From NCBI RefSeq assembly GCF_000164865.1, contig NC_014618.1:1364001-1428000 (forward strand): a DNA stretch of 64,000 bases, in the 5' to 3' direction. The DNA comes from [Enterobacter] lignolyticus SCF1. GTDB lineage: Bacteria; Pseudomonadota; Gammaproteobacteria; Enterobacterales; Enterobacteriaceae. Below the pieces are notes generated by a model, which did no database searches, was not told the origin of the DNA, and was given only the letters and a program-made list of their open reading frames with translations. The translations under genes were made by a program, and so were the position numbers. Positions 53,465 through 61,159 of this stretch are shown piece after piece (position 1 is the stretch's first letter; every line of letters begins with the position of its first letter).

Positions 53465-53802
53465 ACGTCTATCTGGTGGTCGGCGGACGCGGATTTTACC
53501 CCCGTAGCGTTGAAGGCGCTTTGCGTCTGCTGTTCCTGATCTTTTTCCGCCTGCTGGCGCTGGAGCTGCGCCAGTTGAGCTTCCAGCATGGTTATCTGGT
53601 CCTGAATTAACTCTGCCTGTTTCTGTTTTTCCTCTGCACTTCCGCTGCCGCTGGCAATGTTTTTTAGCTGCTGAGTCAATTTGACGATTTGCTGGGTTAT
53701 ACGGATGATTTGGGAACCAATATCGTTACCCTGCGGTTCTGCAGCGCTGCTGGTGCTTTGTAACCCAGGCGCAGACGAAGAGGGCAGTGAAATTGTCGCC
53801 AT
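53455..53802 (-). CDS. FlxA-like coiled-coil protein
   Basis: A 115-residue, mostly helical protein. The central part (about 30-95) is a Gln/Glu-rich coiled coil with heptads, preceded by a Ser-rich N-terminus and followed by a short QTQSAFNATG tail. It resembles the FlxA family, of which E. coli flxA is a flagellar class 3 gene of unknown role, but the match rests on composition and motif memory only. Its 3' end overlaps yfeR by 10 bp. A GGAG site (GAAAGGAGTTCACC) supports the ATG. Confidence 0.75.
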   Translation of the reverse strand: MATISLPSSSAPGLQSTSSAAEPQGNDIGSQIIRITQQIVKLTQQLKNIASGSGSAEEKQKQAELIQDQITMLEAQLAQLQRQQAEKDQEQQTQSAFNATGVKSASADHQIDVYI

Positions 53803-53887
53803 GGTGAACTCCTTTCAATCCAGAAAATAGAGTTATCGGCATGAGCGCGGAAGTCTTGAATAGCGACATGAGTAAATCGCAGATAGC

Positions 53888-53914
53888 AAAAAAGCGCCTT
53901 TAGGGCGCTTTTTT
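53888..53914 (-). terminator. terminator of the lysine/valine tRNA operon
   Basis: Stem AAAAAAGCGCC (53888-53898) with GGCGCTTTTTT (53904-53914), five-base loop, right after tRNA-Lys on its transcribed side. Confidence 0.92.
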
Positions 53915-53918
53915 ACAT

Positions 53919-53994
53919 TGGTGGGTCGTGCAGGATTCGAACCTGCGACCAATTGATTAAAAGTCAACTGCTCTACCAACTGAGCTAACGACCC
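53919..53994 (-). tRNA. tRNA-Lys (anticodon TTT)
   Basis: Cloverleaf of 76 nt with encoded CCA, GGGTCGTT acceptor, TTT anticodon (in GACTTTTAATC) and GGTTCGAATCC T loop. It lies last in a minus-strand tRNA array after three tRNA-Val genes. Confidence 0.98.
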
Positions 53995-53998
53995 GAAG

Positions 53999-54074
53999 TG
54001 GTGGGTGATGACGGGATCGAACCGCCGACCCCCTCCTTGTAAGGGAGGTGCTCTCCCAGCTGAGCTAATCACCC
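53999..54074 (-). tRNA. tRNA-Val (anticodon TAC), copy 3 of array
   Basis: 76-nt cloverleaf with encoded CCA, GGGTGATT acceptor strand and TAC anticodon (CCCTTACAAGG). Same sequence as the next two copies. Separated from tRNA-Lys by four bases. Confidence 0.98.
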
Positions 54075-54120
54075 ACTTCGGTACTTCACATTTTTGCAAG
54101 AAATCCAGCTGGCGAGAAAG

Positions 54121-54196
54121 TGGTGGGTGATGACGGGATCGAACCGCCGACCCCCTCCTTGTAAGGGAGGTGCTCTCCCAGCTGAGCTAATCACCC
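54121..54196 (-). tRNA. tRNA-Val (anticodon TAC), copy 2 of array
   Basis: Identical 76-nt tRNA to its two neighbours, with encoded CCA. The 46-bp spacer to copy 3 carries a short CTTCGG-containing hairpin remnant. Confidence 0.98.
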
Positions 54197-54240
54197 ACTT
54201 CTCAATTTCTTGCTACACGGCGGAGACTACATAAAGTAGT

Positions 54241-54316
54241 TGGTGGGTGATGACGGGATCGAACCGCCGACCCCCTCCTTGTAAGGGAGGTGCTCTCCCA
54301 GCTGAGCTAATCACCC
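54241..54316 (-). tRNA. tRNA-Val (anticodon TAC), copy 1 of array
   Basis: First tRNA of the array with respect to its promoter. Same sequence as copies 2 and 3, with encoded CCA. Confidence 0.98.
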
Positions 54317-54333
54317 CCGCTGTGTGGAGTCGC

Positions 54334-54361
54334 ATTATAGGGAGAGTTGAAAATGAGTCAA
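54334..54361 (-). promoter_or_regulatory. strong sigma-70 promoter of the Val/Lys tRNA operon
   Basis: Read on the minus strand, TTGACT (54361-54356) and TATAAT (54339-54334) are spaced by 16 bp, followed by a GC-rich discriminator, GCGACTCC, as in stable-RNA promoters. Confidence 0.9.
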
Positions 54362-54470
54362 CGCCTTTTCTAAAGTTTTTGTTTGTTCGTCGTAAAATTA
54401 AACAAAACGATCGTGAAACAGGCGATAGCGCATGATTTCTAAACAAAAACGTGTTTCGGGGGCAACAACA

Positions 54471-54498
54471 TTGAGGATTCAGGCGGGAGTGATAGAAT
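54471..54498 (+). promoter_or_regulatory. gltX promoter
   Basis: TTGAGG (54471-54476) and TAGAAT (54493-54498) with a 16-bp spacer lie 64 bp before the gltX start. It is divergent from the tRNA promoter. Confidence 0.7.
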
Positions 54499-54561
54499 GT
54501 TGCCGTTCATTTTTTCCAGCATTTGCCGGTTGTCGGCATCTTTATAACGTAAGGCCATTTA

Positions 54562-55977
54562 ATGAAAATCAAAACTCGCTTCGCGCCAAGCCCAACCGGC
54601 TATCTGCACGTCGGTGGTGCGCGTACTGCTCTCTATTCCTGGCTTTTTGCTCGTAACCACGACGGTGAGTTCGTGCTGCGTATTGAAGACACCGATCTTG
54701 AACGTTCTACACCGGAAGCTATCGAAGCCATCATGGATGGTATGAACTGGCTGAATCTGGAATGGGACGAAGGCCCGTATTTCCAGACCAAACGTTTCGA
54801 TCGCTACAACGCGGTTATTGATGAGATGCTGGAAGCGGGTACCGCCTATAAATGCTATTGCTCGAAAGAGCGTCTGGACGCACTGCGCGAAGAGCAGATG
54901 GCGAACGGTGAAAAGCCGCGCTATGACGGCCGTTGCCGCCATGACCACAGCGAGCATGTGGCTGATGAACCTTGCGTGGTGCGTTTCGCTAACCCGCAGG
55001 AAGGTTCCGTTATTTTTGACGACCAGATTCGCGGCCCGATCGAGTTTAGCAACCAGGAGCTGGACGATCTGATCATCCGCCGTACCGACGGCTCGCCGAC
55101 CTACAACTTCTGCGTCGTGGTGGATGACTGGGATATGGAAATCACCCACGTGATCCGTGGCGAAGACCATATCAACAATACGCCGCGTCAGATTAACATC
55201 CTGAAAGCGCTGAATGCGCCGGTACCGGTCTACGCGCACGTTTCCATGATCAACGGCGACGACGGTAAAAAGCTGTCCAAGCGTCACGGCGCGGTCAGCG
55301 TTATGCAGTATCGTGATGACGGCTACCTGCCGGAAGCGCTGCTTAACTATCTGGTGCGTCTGGGCTGGTCCAGCGGCGACCAGGAAATTTTCAGCCGTGA
55401 AGAGATGATCAAGCTGTTCTCTCTCGGAGCGGTCAGCAAATCAGCCAGCGCGTTCAATACCGACAAGCTGCTGTGGCTGAACCATCACTATATTAATACC
55501 CTGGCGCCGGAGTACGTCGCGACTCACCTGCAGTGGCACATCGAGCAGGAAAATATCGACACCCGCACCGGGCCGCAGCTGTCTGAACTGGTGACGCTAC
55601 TGGGCGAGCGCTGCAAGACGCTGAAAGAGATGGCGGCAAGCTGCCGTTACTTCTATGAAGAGTTTACTGAGTTTGATGCCGATGCCGCGAAGAAGCATCT
55701 GCGTCCGGTCGCTCGTCAGCCGCTGGAAGTGGTGCGTGATAAAATCGCTGCTATCACTGAGTGGACCGCGGAGAACGTGCACCACGCCATTCAGGCAACC
55801 GCGGATGAGCTGGAAGTCGGCATGGGTAAAGTGGGAATGCCGTTGCGCGTCGCGGTCACCGGCGCGGGCCAGTCGCCGGCGCTTGATGTCACCGTACATG
55901 CTATCGGCAAGAGCCGCAGCATCGCGCGCATCAACAACGCGCTGGCGTTTATTGCAGAGCGCGAAAACCAGCAGTAA
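54562..55977 (+). CDS. gltX: glutamyl-tRNA synthetase GltX
   Basis: A 471-residue class I synthetase charging tRNA-Glu. The HIGH-type motif is PSPTGYLHVGGA near residue 9 and the KMSKS-type motif is KKLSKRHG near residue 237; the acceptor-stem CP domain with zinc-type cysteines (CYCS, DGRCRH) lies between. The C-terminal anticodon-binding helical domain is complete. Start has TAAGG upstream. The terminator at 56003-56031 is shared with the convergent yfeD. Confidence 0.98.
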   Translation: MKIKTRFAPSPTGYLHVGGARTALYSWLFARNHDGEFVLRIEDTDLERSTPEAIEAIMDGMNWLNLEWDEGPYFQTKRFDRYNAVIDEMLEAGTAYKCYCSKERLDALREEQMANGEKPRYDGRCRHDHSEHVADEPCVVRFANPQEGSVIFDDQIRGPIEFSNQELDDLIIRRTDGSPTYNFCVVVDDWDMEITHVIRGEDHINNTPRQINILKALNAPVPVYAHVSMINGDDGKKLSKRHGAVSVMQYRDDGYLPEALLNYLVRLGWSSGDQEIFSREEMIKLFSLGAVSKSASAFNTDKLLWLNHHYINTLAPEYVATHLQWHIEQENIDTRTGPQLSELVTLLGERCKTLKEMAASCRYFYEEFTEFDADAAKKHLRPVARQPLEVVRDKIAAITEWTAENVHHAIQATADELEVGMGKVGMPLRVAVTGAGQSPALDVTVHAIGKSRSIARINNALAFIAERENQQ

Positions 55978-56002
55978 TTGCTGAAATCAGGCGTTGATAA
56001 CG

Positions 56003-56031
56003 GCGGCAGGTGAGAACCTGCCGCTTTTTTT
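56003..56031. terminator. terminator of gltX
   Basis: Nine-pair stem (56003-56011 with 56016-56024), GAGA loop and seven Ts, 25 bp after the gltX stop. It overlaps the yfeD stop codon. Confidence 0.93.
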
Positions 56032-56425
56032 ATGCGTTCTCGTCGGCTATCTCAAGGCGGCGTAAAAAGCCGCTTAGCCCTTCGCGAACCAGTAACAGGT
56101 GGAGATGCTGCTGTTCGTCCGGCGTCATCATTGACAGCGTATCGGTAATTTTCCGCCAGACGGGTTCCAGTTCAGGGGACGCATAGTGCGGCTCCGGCTC
56201 CGCTAACTGCCATGAGAGCGAAAGATGGCGCAGTTTGGGCGTTGTCGATAAGAATTCCCTGACGTTCTGGTCGATATGGATAAGCCTGGCACGTCCGCCT
56301 TTAACGCCCGGAATAGGTTCAGTGACCCAGCCCTGCTCGCGGATCCAGCGGTTGATCGTCTGTTTCGCCATGCCAACACAGTGCGCCAGTTCCTGGGTGG
56401 TCATCTTGCTGTGAAGTATTTTCAT
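56030..56425 (-). CDS. yfeD: putative DNA-binding protein YfeD (DUF1323)
   Basis: A 131-residue protein with an N-terminal MerR/phage-type helix-turn-helix (MTTQELAHCVGMAKQTINRWIREQGW, near 8-33) and a C-terminal helical part ending in LLVREGLSGFLRRLEI. It is related to YfeC, which lies 6 bp upstream (same strand), so the pair probably arose by duplication. DNA target unknown. Confidence 0.88.
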   Translation of the reverse strand: MKILHSKMTTQELAHCVGMAKQTINRWIREQGWVTEPIPGVKGGRARLIHIDQNVREFLSTTPKLRHLSLSWQLAEPEPHYASPELEPVWRKITDTLSMMTPDEQQHLHLLLVREGLSGFLRRLEIADENA

Positions 56426-56431
56426 CGTGGT

Positions 56432-56788
56432 TTATGCCCGAATACCCAGACGGAGAAGTAGTCCCGAAATTCCCTCACGTAGCAGCAGGGAAGTGAGCTG
56501 CTTTTGCTCACTGGCGGTCATCTCTTTGGCAAGCGTCAGCAGTAAGGCGTCGAAACTGTCATCAACCACGATATTATGCAGAGGTCTCCCGGCTTCTGAC
56601 GCTCTTTGCGCGCTATGAATAAACGCACGGACCTGTTCATTAACATGAACCAGACGCGCCTTGCCTCCCTGCACGCCAGGACGGGGCGAGGTCTGCCAGC
56701 CTTCCTTACGCACCCATTTATTGATGGTTTGCCGGCTATAACCGGTAAGGTGAGCGAGTTCCTCCGGGGTCATTCGTTCCTTGAGCAT
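56432..56788 (-). CDS. yfeC: putative DNA-binding protein YfeC (DUF1323)
   Basis: A 118-residue protein with an N-terminal helix-turn-helix (MTPEELAHLTGYSRQTINKWVRKEGW, near 6-31), a GVQGGKARLVHVNEQV motif near 38 and a C-terminal LLLREGISGLLLRLGI that is shared with YfeD. The pair is one operon with 6 bp between. In E. coli yfeC is listed as a predicted regulator linked to secretion; nothing here tests that. Confidence 0.9.
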   Translation of the reverse strand: MLKERMTPEELAHLTGYSRQTINKWVRKEGWQTSPRPGVQGGKARLVHVNEQVRAFIHSAQRASEAGRPLHNIVVDDSFDALLLTLAKEMTASEQKQLTSLLLREGISGLLLRLGIRA

Positions 56789-56946
56789 GCTATTTCCTGA
56801 GTGCCAGTGTGGGAATTAGTGATTCATGTTATAGCATCATTTTAGGTGAAAACGTGATGCGTTTAACTCCTGCTTGCGAGAAGCTTCGCAATGTCATTCA
56901 GTTGTTTGCTTTTTCAGCGATTGAAATAAAGGGGACCATTTTGCCG

Positions 56947-56975
56947 TTGACACCTGGCGAGGGAATTCATATTAT
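56947..56975 (+). promoter_or_regulatory. promoter of the tRNA-Ala pair
   Basis: TTGACA (56947-56952), 17-bp spacer, TATTAT (56970-56975) and a GC-rich GCCGCC discriminator, 32 bp before the first tRNA. Textbook stable-RNA promoter. Confidence 0.92.
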
Positions 56976-57007
56976 GCCGCCCGTCAACACGACACGCTTT
57001 ACGTTAC

Positions 57008-57083
<76 letters not shown>

Positions 57084-57123
57084 AATCCTGTTCCCATCAG
57101 GTTTGGTTCGTAAAGATGACTGT

Positions 57124-57199
<76 letters not shown>

Positions 57200-57205
57200 A
57201 AATTC

Positions 57206-57236
57206 AAACCCTCGCTTCGGCGGGGGTTTTTGTTTT
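57206..57236 (+). terminator. terminator of the tRNA-Ala operon
   Basis: Ten-pair stem (57206-57215 with 57220-57229), TTCG tetraloop and long T tract, seven bases after the tRNA. Confidence 0.95.
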
Positions 57237-57402
57237 TTTGCAGCCTGTGTCAGTATTTATCAGTTTTCGTCAAACTGTTTCTTGCCGTTTTACGCCATAG
57301 TAATAATAAGATAAATATTAGCGTAAAACTTGATTGGCTCAATTAATAAACATATTATGCCGGGAATGCAGTTTATGCCCGATTAAAAGTTTATTAACTA
57401 CA

Positions 57403-59583
57403 ATGATGTTTAAATTTAACACCTCTACAAAGAAATTTGTGCTGGCGCTGTCGTTAAGTCTTATCGCTATCCCCTTTGCCAGATTTATTTCACCCCGTAC
57501 GATTATTGATGGCAATGAGATATATCTGGCGTGGTTGCCGCTCAGCGTAATGCTTTCAATGATATTGCTGTTTGGGCGATATGCCGTCCTGCCGCTTATT
57601 GCCGCTTTTGCGTTGACCAACGAGTGGATGCTTAATCTGCCGGGCTTGCAGGCCTCGGTGCTGCTGTTTTGTCAGCTATTTGCCGTCTTCTTGTCCTGCG
57701 CCATTTTGCGCTATATTTTGGGCAAGCGCTGGCGCTACGGCCTGCCCAGCAAGCATATGGGCGTACGCATCTTCTGGGCCTACTTCTTCGCACCGCTGGT
57801 GCTGAAAGCGACGATGTACCTGGCCGGGTATTTCCTCGATTTTCCGCTGTCGGTTTCAAGCTATTTTGGCTCCGGTTCGGTGTTTTATAACGTTGTTGAT
57901 ATACAAAGTCTTATTAGCGCGGCGTTAATATTTACAATACTGTTTTATTATCCGTTAAGGATGATAGTTAATCCTAATTTTGCGAGAAAATTCTGGCGCT
58001 ACAATATTCAGCCAGCGCTGTGTCGGCAGCAGCGTCTGTTTACAATTAACTGGCTAGTCGCGCTCGGTATTATATTACTGATACTCTGTTCTCCGTATCG
58101 CTCAACGCTGATTGCCGGTTACCTGGTGCCGCTAATATTCATTCTTTTCTTTTTTGGGATCAGCCGGTTCCGCTATCAGCTGCTTTGCGTGCTGTGGGCG
58201 GCTTCCGCCCTGCTGCTGGTTATCTATAACCAAAATTTTCTGCAGGGCGTCAGTTCAGAATATTCTCTGTCGTTTGTCTTATCTGTCTTAATTTCATTTA
58301 CGATAAGCATGCTGTACATGTCGCAGATTTACTCGCGCAGCAACGTGCTGCGGCGTAAATGGCATAACCGGGCGATGGAGGATCCTCTCACCGGGCTGCC
58401 TAATCTGCGCGCGCTGGAGTGCTATCTGGCGCGGTTTCCGGAGGGGCGCGTTTGCTGCCTGCGTATGGATAACCTCGAGTTTCTGAGCCGTCATTACGGC
58501 ATGATGATGCGCGTGTACTGTAAGCGGATGATCGCGCAGGACCTGCAGCCGCTGCTGTATAAAAATGAGCAACTGTTTCAGCTTCCGGGCAGCGAGCTGC
58601 TGCTGGTGTTGCATGGTGAAGAAACGGCGGACAGGCTCAGTGCGATGATCGATTTCCTCAATAGCCGCAAATATCACTGGCACAACAACGAGCTGGTGCT
58701 GGAGTTTGGCGCTTCCTGGGGAGGAATCCAGGGAGAAGGCGAGGCGTTGCACCATACGCTTGGGCAGCTAAGCTGGCTTTCCGAGCAGGCCTGCGCGGCG
58801 CGGAAAGTGCTGGCGCTGGACTGCAGTCTTGAAACCGTTTCAGACAATACCACCGAGCGCCTCCACCAGCTTAATCGGGTGAAGAGGGCGCTGGATCTCG
58901 GCGAAATATGCCTCTATGCGCAGCCTATCGTGAGCGAAAGCGGGGATGTTTACCATGAAATTCTGACCCGCTTAACCTGTGACGGCGAAATCATCATGCC
59001 GGACCGGTTTATTCCGGTGGTTGCCCAGTTCAACCTCAGCAAACGTTTTGATATGCAGGTTGTCGAAATGCTGTTTCGGGCCATGGAAGCGTTCCCCAAT
59101 GAGCGTTTCTCCGTCAACCTGATGCCGTTTACGCTGATGCAAAACGAGAGCGCGAACGAAATTATTGCGCTGTTTCAGCAGTATAGGATATCGCCACAGT
59201 CGATCGTGCTGGAGATAACCGAGGAGCAGGCCTTCTCTGATTCAGAGGTAAGTCTGGTGAACATTCAGCGGCTGCGCGATTTTGGCTGCCTTATCGCCAT
59301 CGATGACTTTGGCACCGGCTATGCGAATTTTGAGCGTCTGAAGCGGCTGCAGGCGGATATTGTCAAGATAGATGGCTGCTTCGTTCATGACATCATGGAG
59401 GACGCGATGGATGCGATGATCGTCAAATCTATCTGCGAGATGGCGCGGGTGAAGAACCTGACCCTGGTGGCGGAATTTGTTGAAACCGACGCCCAGCGGG
59501 CGCTGCTGTATCAGCTTGGCGTGGACTATCTGCAGGGATATTTGCTGGGGAAACCGCGGCCTCTGGCGGAACTGCGGAGATAA
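57403..59583 (+). CDS. pdeA: c-di-GMP phosphodiesterase, MASE1-GGDEF-EAL (PdeA/YfeA)
   Basis: About 726 residues. An N-terminal membrane module of eight or so hydrophobic helices (MASE1-like, about 1-310) is followed by a GGDEF-like domain (about 325-470) that lacks a recognisable GGDEF signature, so it is probably degenerate, and a C-terminal EAL domain (about 490-726). The EAL motif reads EIL, but the other catalytic motifs are present (LEITE, AIDDFGTGYAN, VKIDG, VAEFVE, LQGYLLGKP), so phosphodiesterase activity is plausible. Start is one of two adjacent ATGs at 57403/57406; no clear ribosome site. A TTG further upstream is less likely. Confidence 0.88.
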   Translation: MMFKFNTSTKKFVLALSLSLIAIPFARFISPRTIIDGNEIYLAWLPLSVMLSMILLFGRYAVLPLIAAFALTNEWMLNLPGLQASVLLFCQLFAVFLSCAILRYILGKRWRYGLPSKHMGVRIFWAYFFAPLVLKATMYLAGYFLDFPLSVSSYFGSGSVFYNVVDIQSLISAALIFTILFYYPLRMIVNPNFARKFWRYNIQPALCRQQRLFTINWLVALGIILLILCSPYRSTLIAGYLVPLIFILFFFGISRFRYQLLCVLWAASALLLVIYNQNFLQGVSSEYSLSFVLSVLISFTISMLYMSQIYSRSNVLRRKWHNRAMEDPLTGLPNLRALECYLARFPEGRVCCLRMDNLEFLSRHYGMMMRVYCKRMIAQDLQPLLYKNEQLFQLPGSELLLVLHGEETADRLSAMIDFLNSRKYHWHNNELVLEFGASWGGIQGEGEALHHTLGQLSWLSEQACAARKVLALDCSLETVSDNTTERLHQLNRVKRALDLGEICLYAQPIVSESGDVYHEILTRLTCDGEIIMPDRFIPVVAQFNLSKRFDMQVVEMLFRAMEAFPNERFSVNLMPFTLMQNESANEIIALFQQYRISPQSIVLEITEEQAFSDSEVSLVNIQRLRDFGCLIAIDDFGTGYANFERLKRLQADIVKIDGCFVHDIMEDAMDAMIVKSICEMARVKNLTLVAEFVETDAQRALLYQLGVDYLQGYLLGKPRPLAELRR

Positions 59584-59585
59584 AA

Positions 59586-59607
59586 AAAGCCGGGTTGCCC
59601 CGGCTTT
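59586..59607. terminator. bidirectional terminator of pdeA and nupC
   Basis: Nine-pair stem (59586-59594 with 59599-59607) with a TTGC loop, three bases after the pdeA stop and 14 bp before the nupC stop. Confidence 0.88.
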
Positions 59608-59620
59608 CGCTGCTTACGAT

Positions 59621-60808
59621 TTACAGTACCAGTGCGGCGATAGACGCAGAGAGTACGCTCACCAGCGTGGAGCCATAGACCAGTTTCAGGCCGAAACGGG
59701 AGACCACGTTGCCCTGTTCTTCGTTCAGGCCTTTAATCGCACCGGCGATGATACCGATGGACGAGAAGTTAGCGAAGGACACCAGGAAGATAGAGATAAT
59801 GCCTTCCGCGCGCGGAGAGAGCGTGCTGGCGATTTTCTGCAGATCCATCATAGCCACGAATTCGTTCGACACCAGTTTGGTCGCCATGATGCTGCCGACC
59901 TGCAGCGCTTCGCTTGCCGGAACGCCCATCACCCAGGCCACCGGGTAGAAGATGTAGCCGAGGATGCCCTGGAAGGAGATGCCCAGTACGGCGGCGAACA
60001 GCGCGTTCAGACCTGAAATCAGCGCGATGAAGCCGATCAGCATGGCGGCAACGATAATCGCAACTTTGAAGCCCGCAAGGATGTACTCACCCAGCATTTC
60101 AAAGAAGCTCTGACCTTCGTGCAGATTGGACATCTGCAGGTTCTCTTCGCTCTGCTCAACGCGGTACGGGTTGATGATGGACAGCACAATAAAGGTGCTG
60201 AACATGTTAAGCACCAGCGCAGCAACGACGTATTTCGGCTGCAGCATGGTCATGTACGCGCCGACGATAGACATCGACACGGTGGACATTGCGGTGGCCG
60301 CCATGGTGTACATGCGGTTGCGCGACATCTTGCCGAGAATATCTTTATAGGCGATGAAGTTTTCAGACTGGCCCAGAATCAGGGAGCTGACGGCGTTGAA
60401 CGACTCCAGTTTGCCCATGCCGTTGACTTTGGACAGTACGGTACCAATCGCGCGAATCACCACAGGCAGAACGCGGATGTGCTGCAGGATACCGATCAGC
60501 GCGGAGATAAAGACGATTGGGCACAGGACCTTCAGGAAGAAGAACGCCAGACCTTGATCATTCATCTTACCGAAGACGAAGTTTGTCCCCTCATTAGCGA
60601 AGCCGAGCAGTTTCTCGAACATCTCGGAGAAGCCTTTCACAAAGCCCAGACCGATATCTGAGTTCAGGAAGAACCACGCCAGCAAGACTTCAATAACAAG
60701 CAGTTGAACGACATAACGAATACGAATTTTTTTACGGTCATGGCTGACCAGTAACGCCAGAATGGTCACCACGACAAGCGCGAGGACAAAGTGAAAAACG
60801 CGGTCCAT
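59621..60808 (-). CDS. nupC: nucleoside:proton symporter NupC
   Basis: A 395-residue concentrative nucleoside transporter, taking up all nucleosides except guanosine types. About ten hydrophobic segments; LGQSENFIAYKD near residue 150 and MATKLVSNEFVAMMDL near 310 are substrate-site motifs. Start at ATG 60808 (MDRVFHFVLAL). E. coli NupC is 400 residues as I recall; the five-residue shortfall is just after LNALFAAV. Probably CRP-activated. Confidence 0.95.
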   Translation of the reverse strand: MDRVFHFVLALVVVTILALLVSHDRKKIRIRYVVQLLVIEVLLAWFFLNSDIGLGFVKGFSEMFEKLLGFANEGTNFVFGKMNDQGLAFFFLKVLCPIVFISALIGILQHIRVLPVVIRAIGTVLSKVNGMGKLESFNAVSSLILGQSENFIAYKDILGKMSRNRMYTMAATAMSTVSMSIVGAYMTMLQPKYVVAALVLNMFSTFIVLSIINPYRVEQSEENLQMSNLHEGQSFFEMLGEYILAGFKVAIIVAAMLIGFIALISGLNALFAAVLGISFQGILGYIFYPVAWVMGVPASEALQVGSIMATKLVSNEFVAMMDLQKIASTLSPRAEGIISIFLVSFANFSSIGIIAGAIKGLNEEQGNVVSRFGLKLVYGSTLVSVLSASIAALVL

Positions 60809-60903
60809 ATTTGCTCCAAATATGAGGCAGGTTAAATTTCCTTGCACATTCTATGCAACAGGGTAAAAGAAAACGAGATCTTCGCCGCACTATAGTAAGA
60901 ACC

Positions 60904-60919
60904 TGTGAGCAATCTCAAA
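60904..60919. promoter_or_regulatory. CRP-like site upstream of nupC
   Basis: TGTGA, six bases, TCAAA: nine of ten half-site bases fit the CRP consensus TGTGA-N6-TCACA. It lies 96 bp from the nupC start, in keeping with known CRP/CytR control of nupC. Confidence 0.65.
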
Positions 60920-61092
60920 AAAGGTGATCAAGCATACAAATCTGTTATGTTATGTAAAGGTATCTAAAGTTGCGTTAATGTACTAGCCTGATGAAAGGAT
61001 AGTACGCACCGATCCAATCCTGACAACATGGCTGACATTCTGGCCCGCTATCGTTCCTGCCTATCAGTGAAATCATTATCTCCGCATTAAAT

Positions 61093-61111
61093 GAACTTGA
61101 TAATCATTCTC
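61093..61111 (+). promoter_or_regulatory. Fur box of mntH
   Basis: GAACTTGATAATCATTCTC matches 15 of 19 bases of the Fur consensus. It sits just upstream of the MntR box. Confidence 0.85.
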
Positions 61112-61125
61112 ACTTTGATAGCATG

Positions 61126-61147
61126 AAACATAGCAAAGGCTATATTT
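61126..61147 (+). promoter_or_regulatory. MntR box of mntH
   Basis: The palindrome AAACATAGC...GGCTATATTT matches the E. coli MntR operator in all but one of its 22 positions and ends 12 bp before the mntH start. Confidence 0.9.
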
Positions 61148-61159
61148 CCGAGGCAGAAA

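Larger units (their letters stand above)
60809..61159. other. nupC-mntH divergent regulatory region
   Basis: A 351-bp gap with promoters of both genes and no open frame. I can place a CRP-like site (60904-60919), a Fur box (61093-61111) and an MntR box (61126-61147). In E. coli K-12 an insertion sequence sits in this gap; none is present here. Confidence 0.8.

Noticed and set aside
53919..54316. Regularly spaced repeats that could suggest a CRISPR array
   Set aside because: The repeats are 76-nt tRNA genes with cloverleaf, anticodon and CCA.
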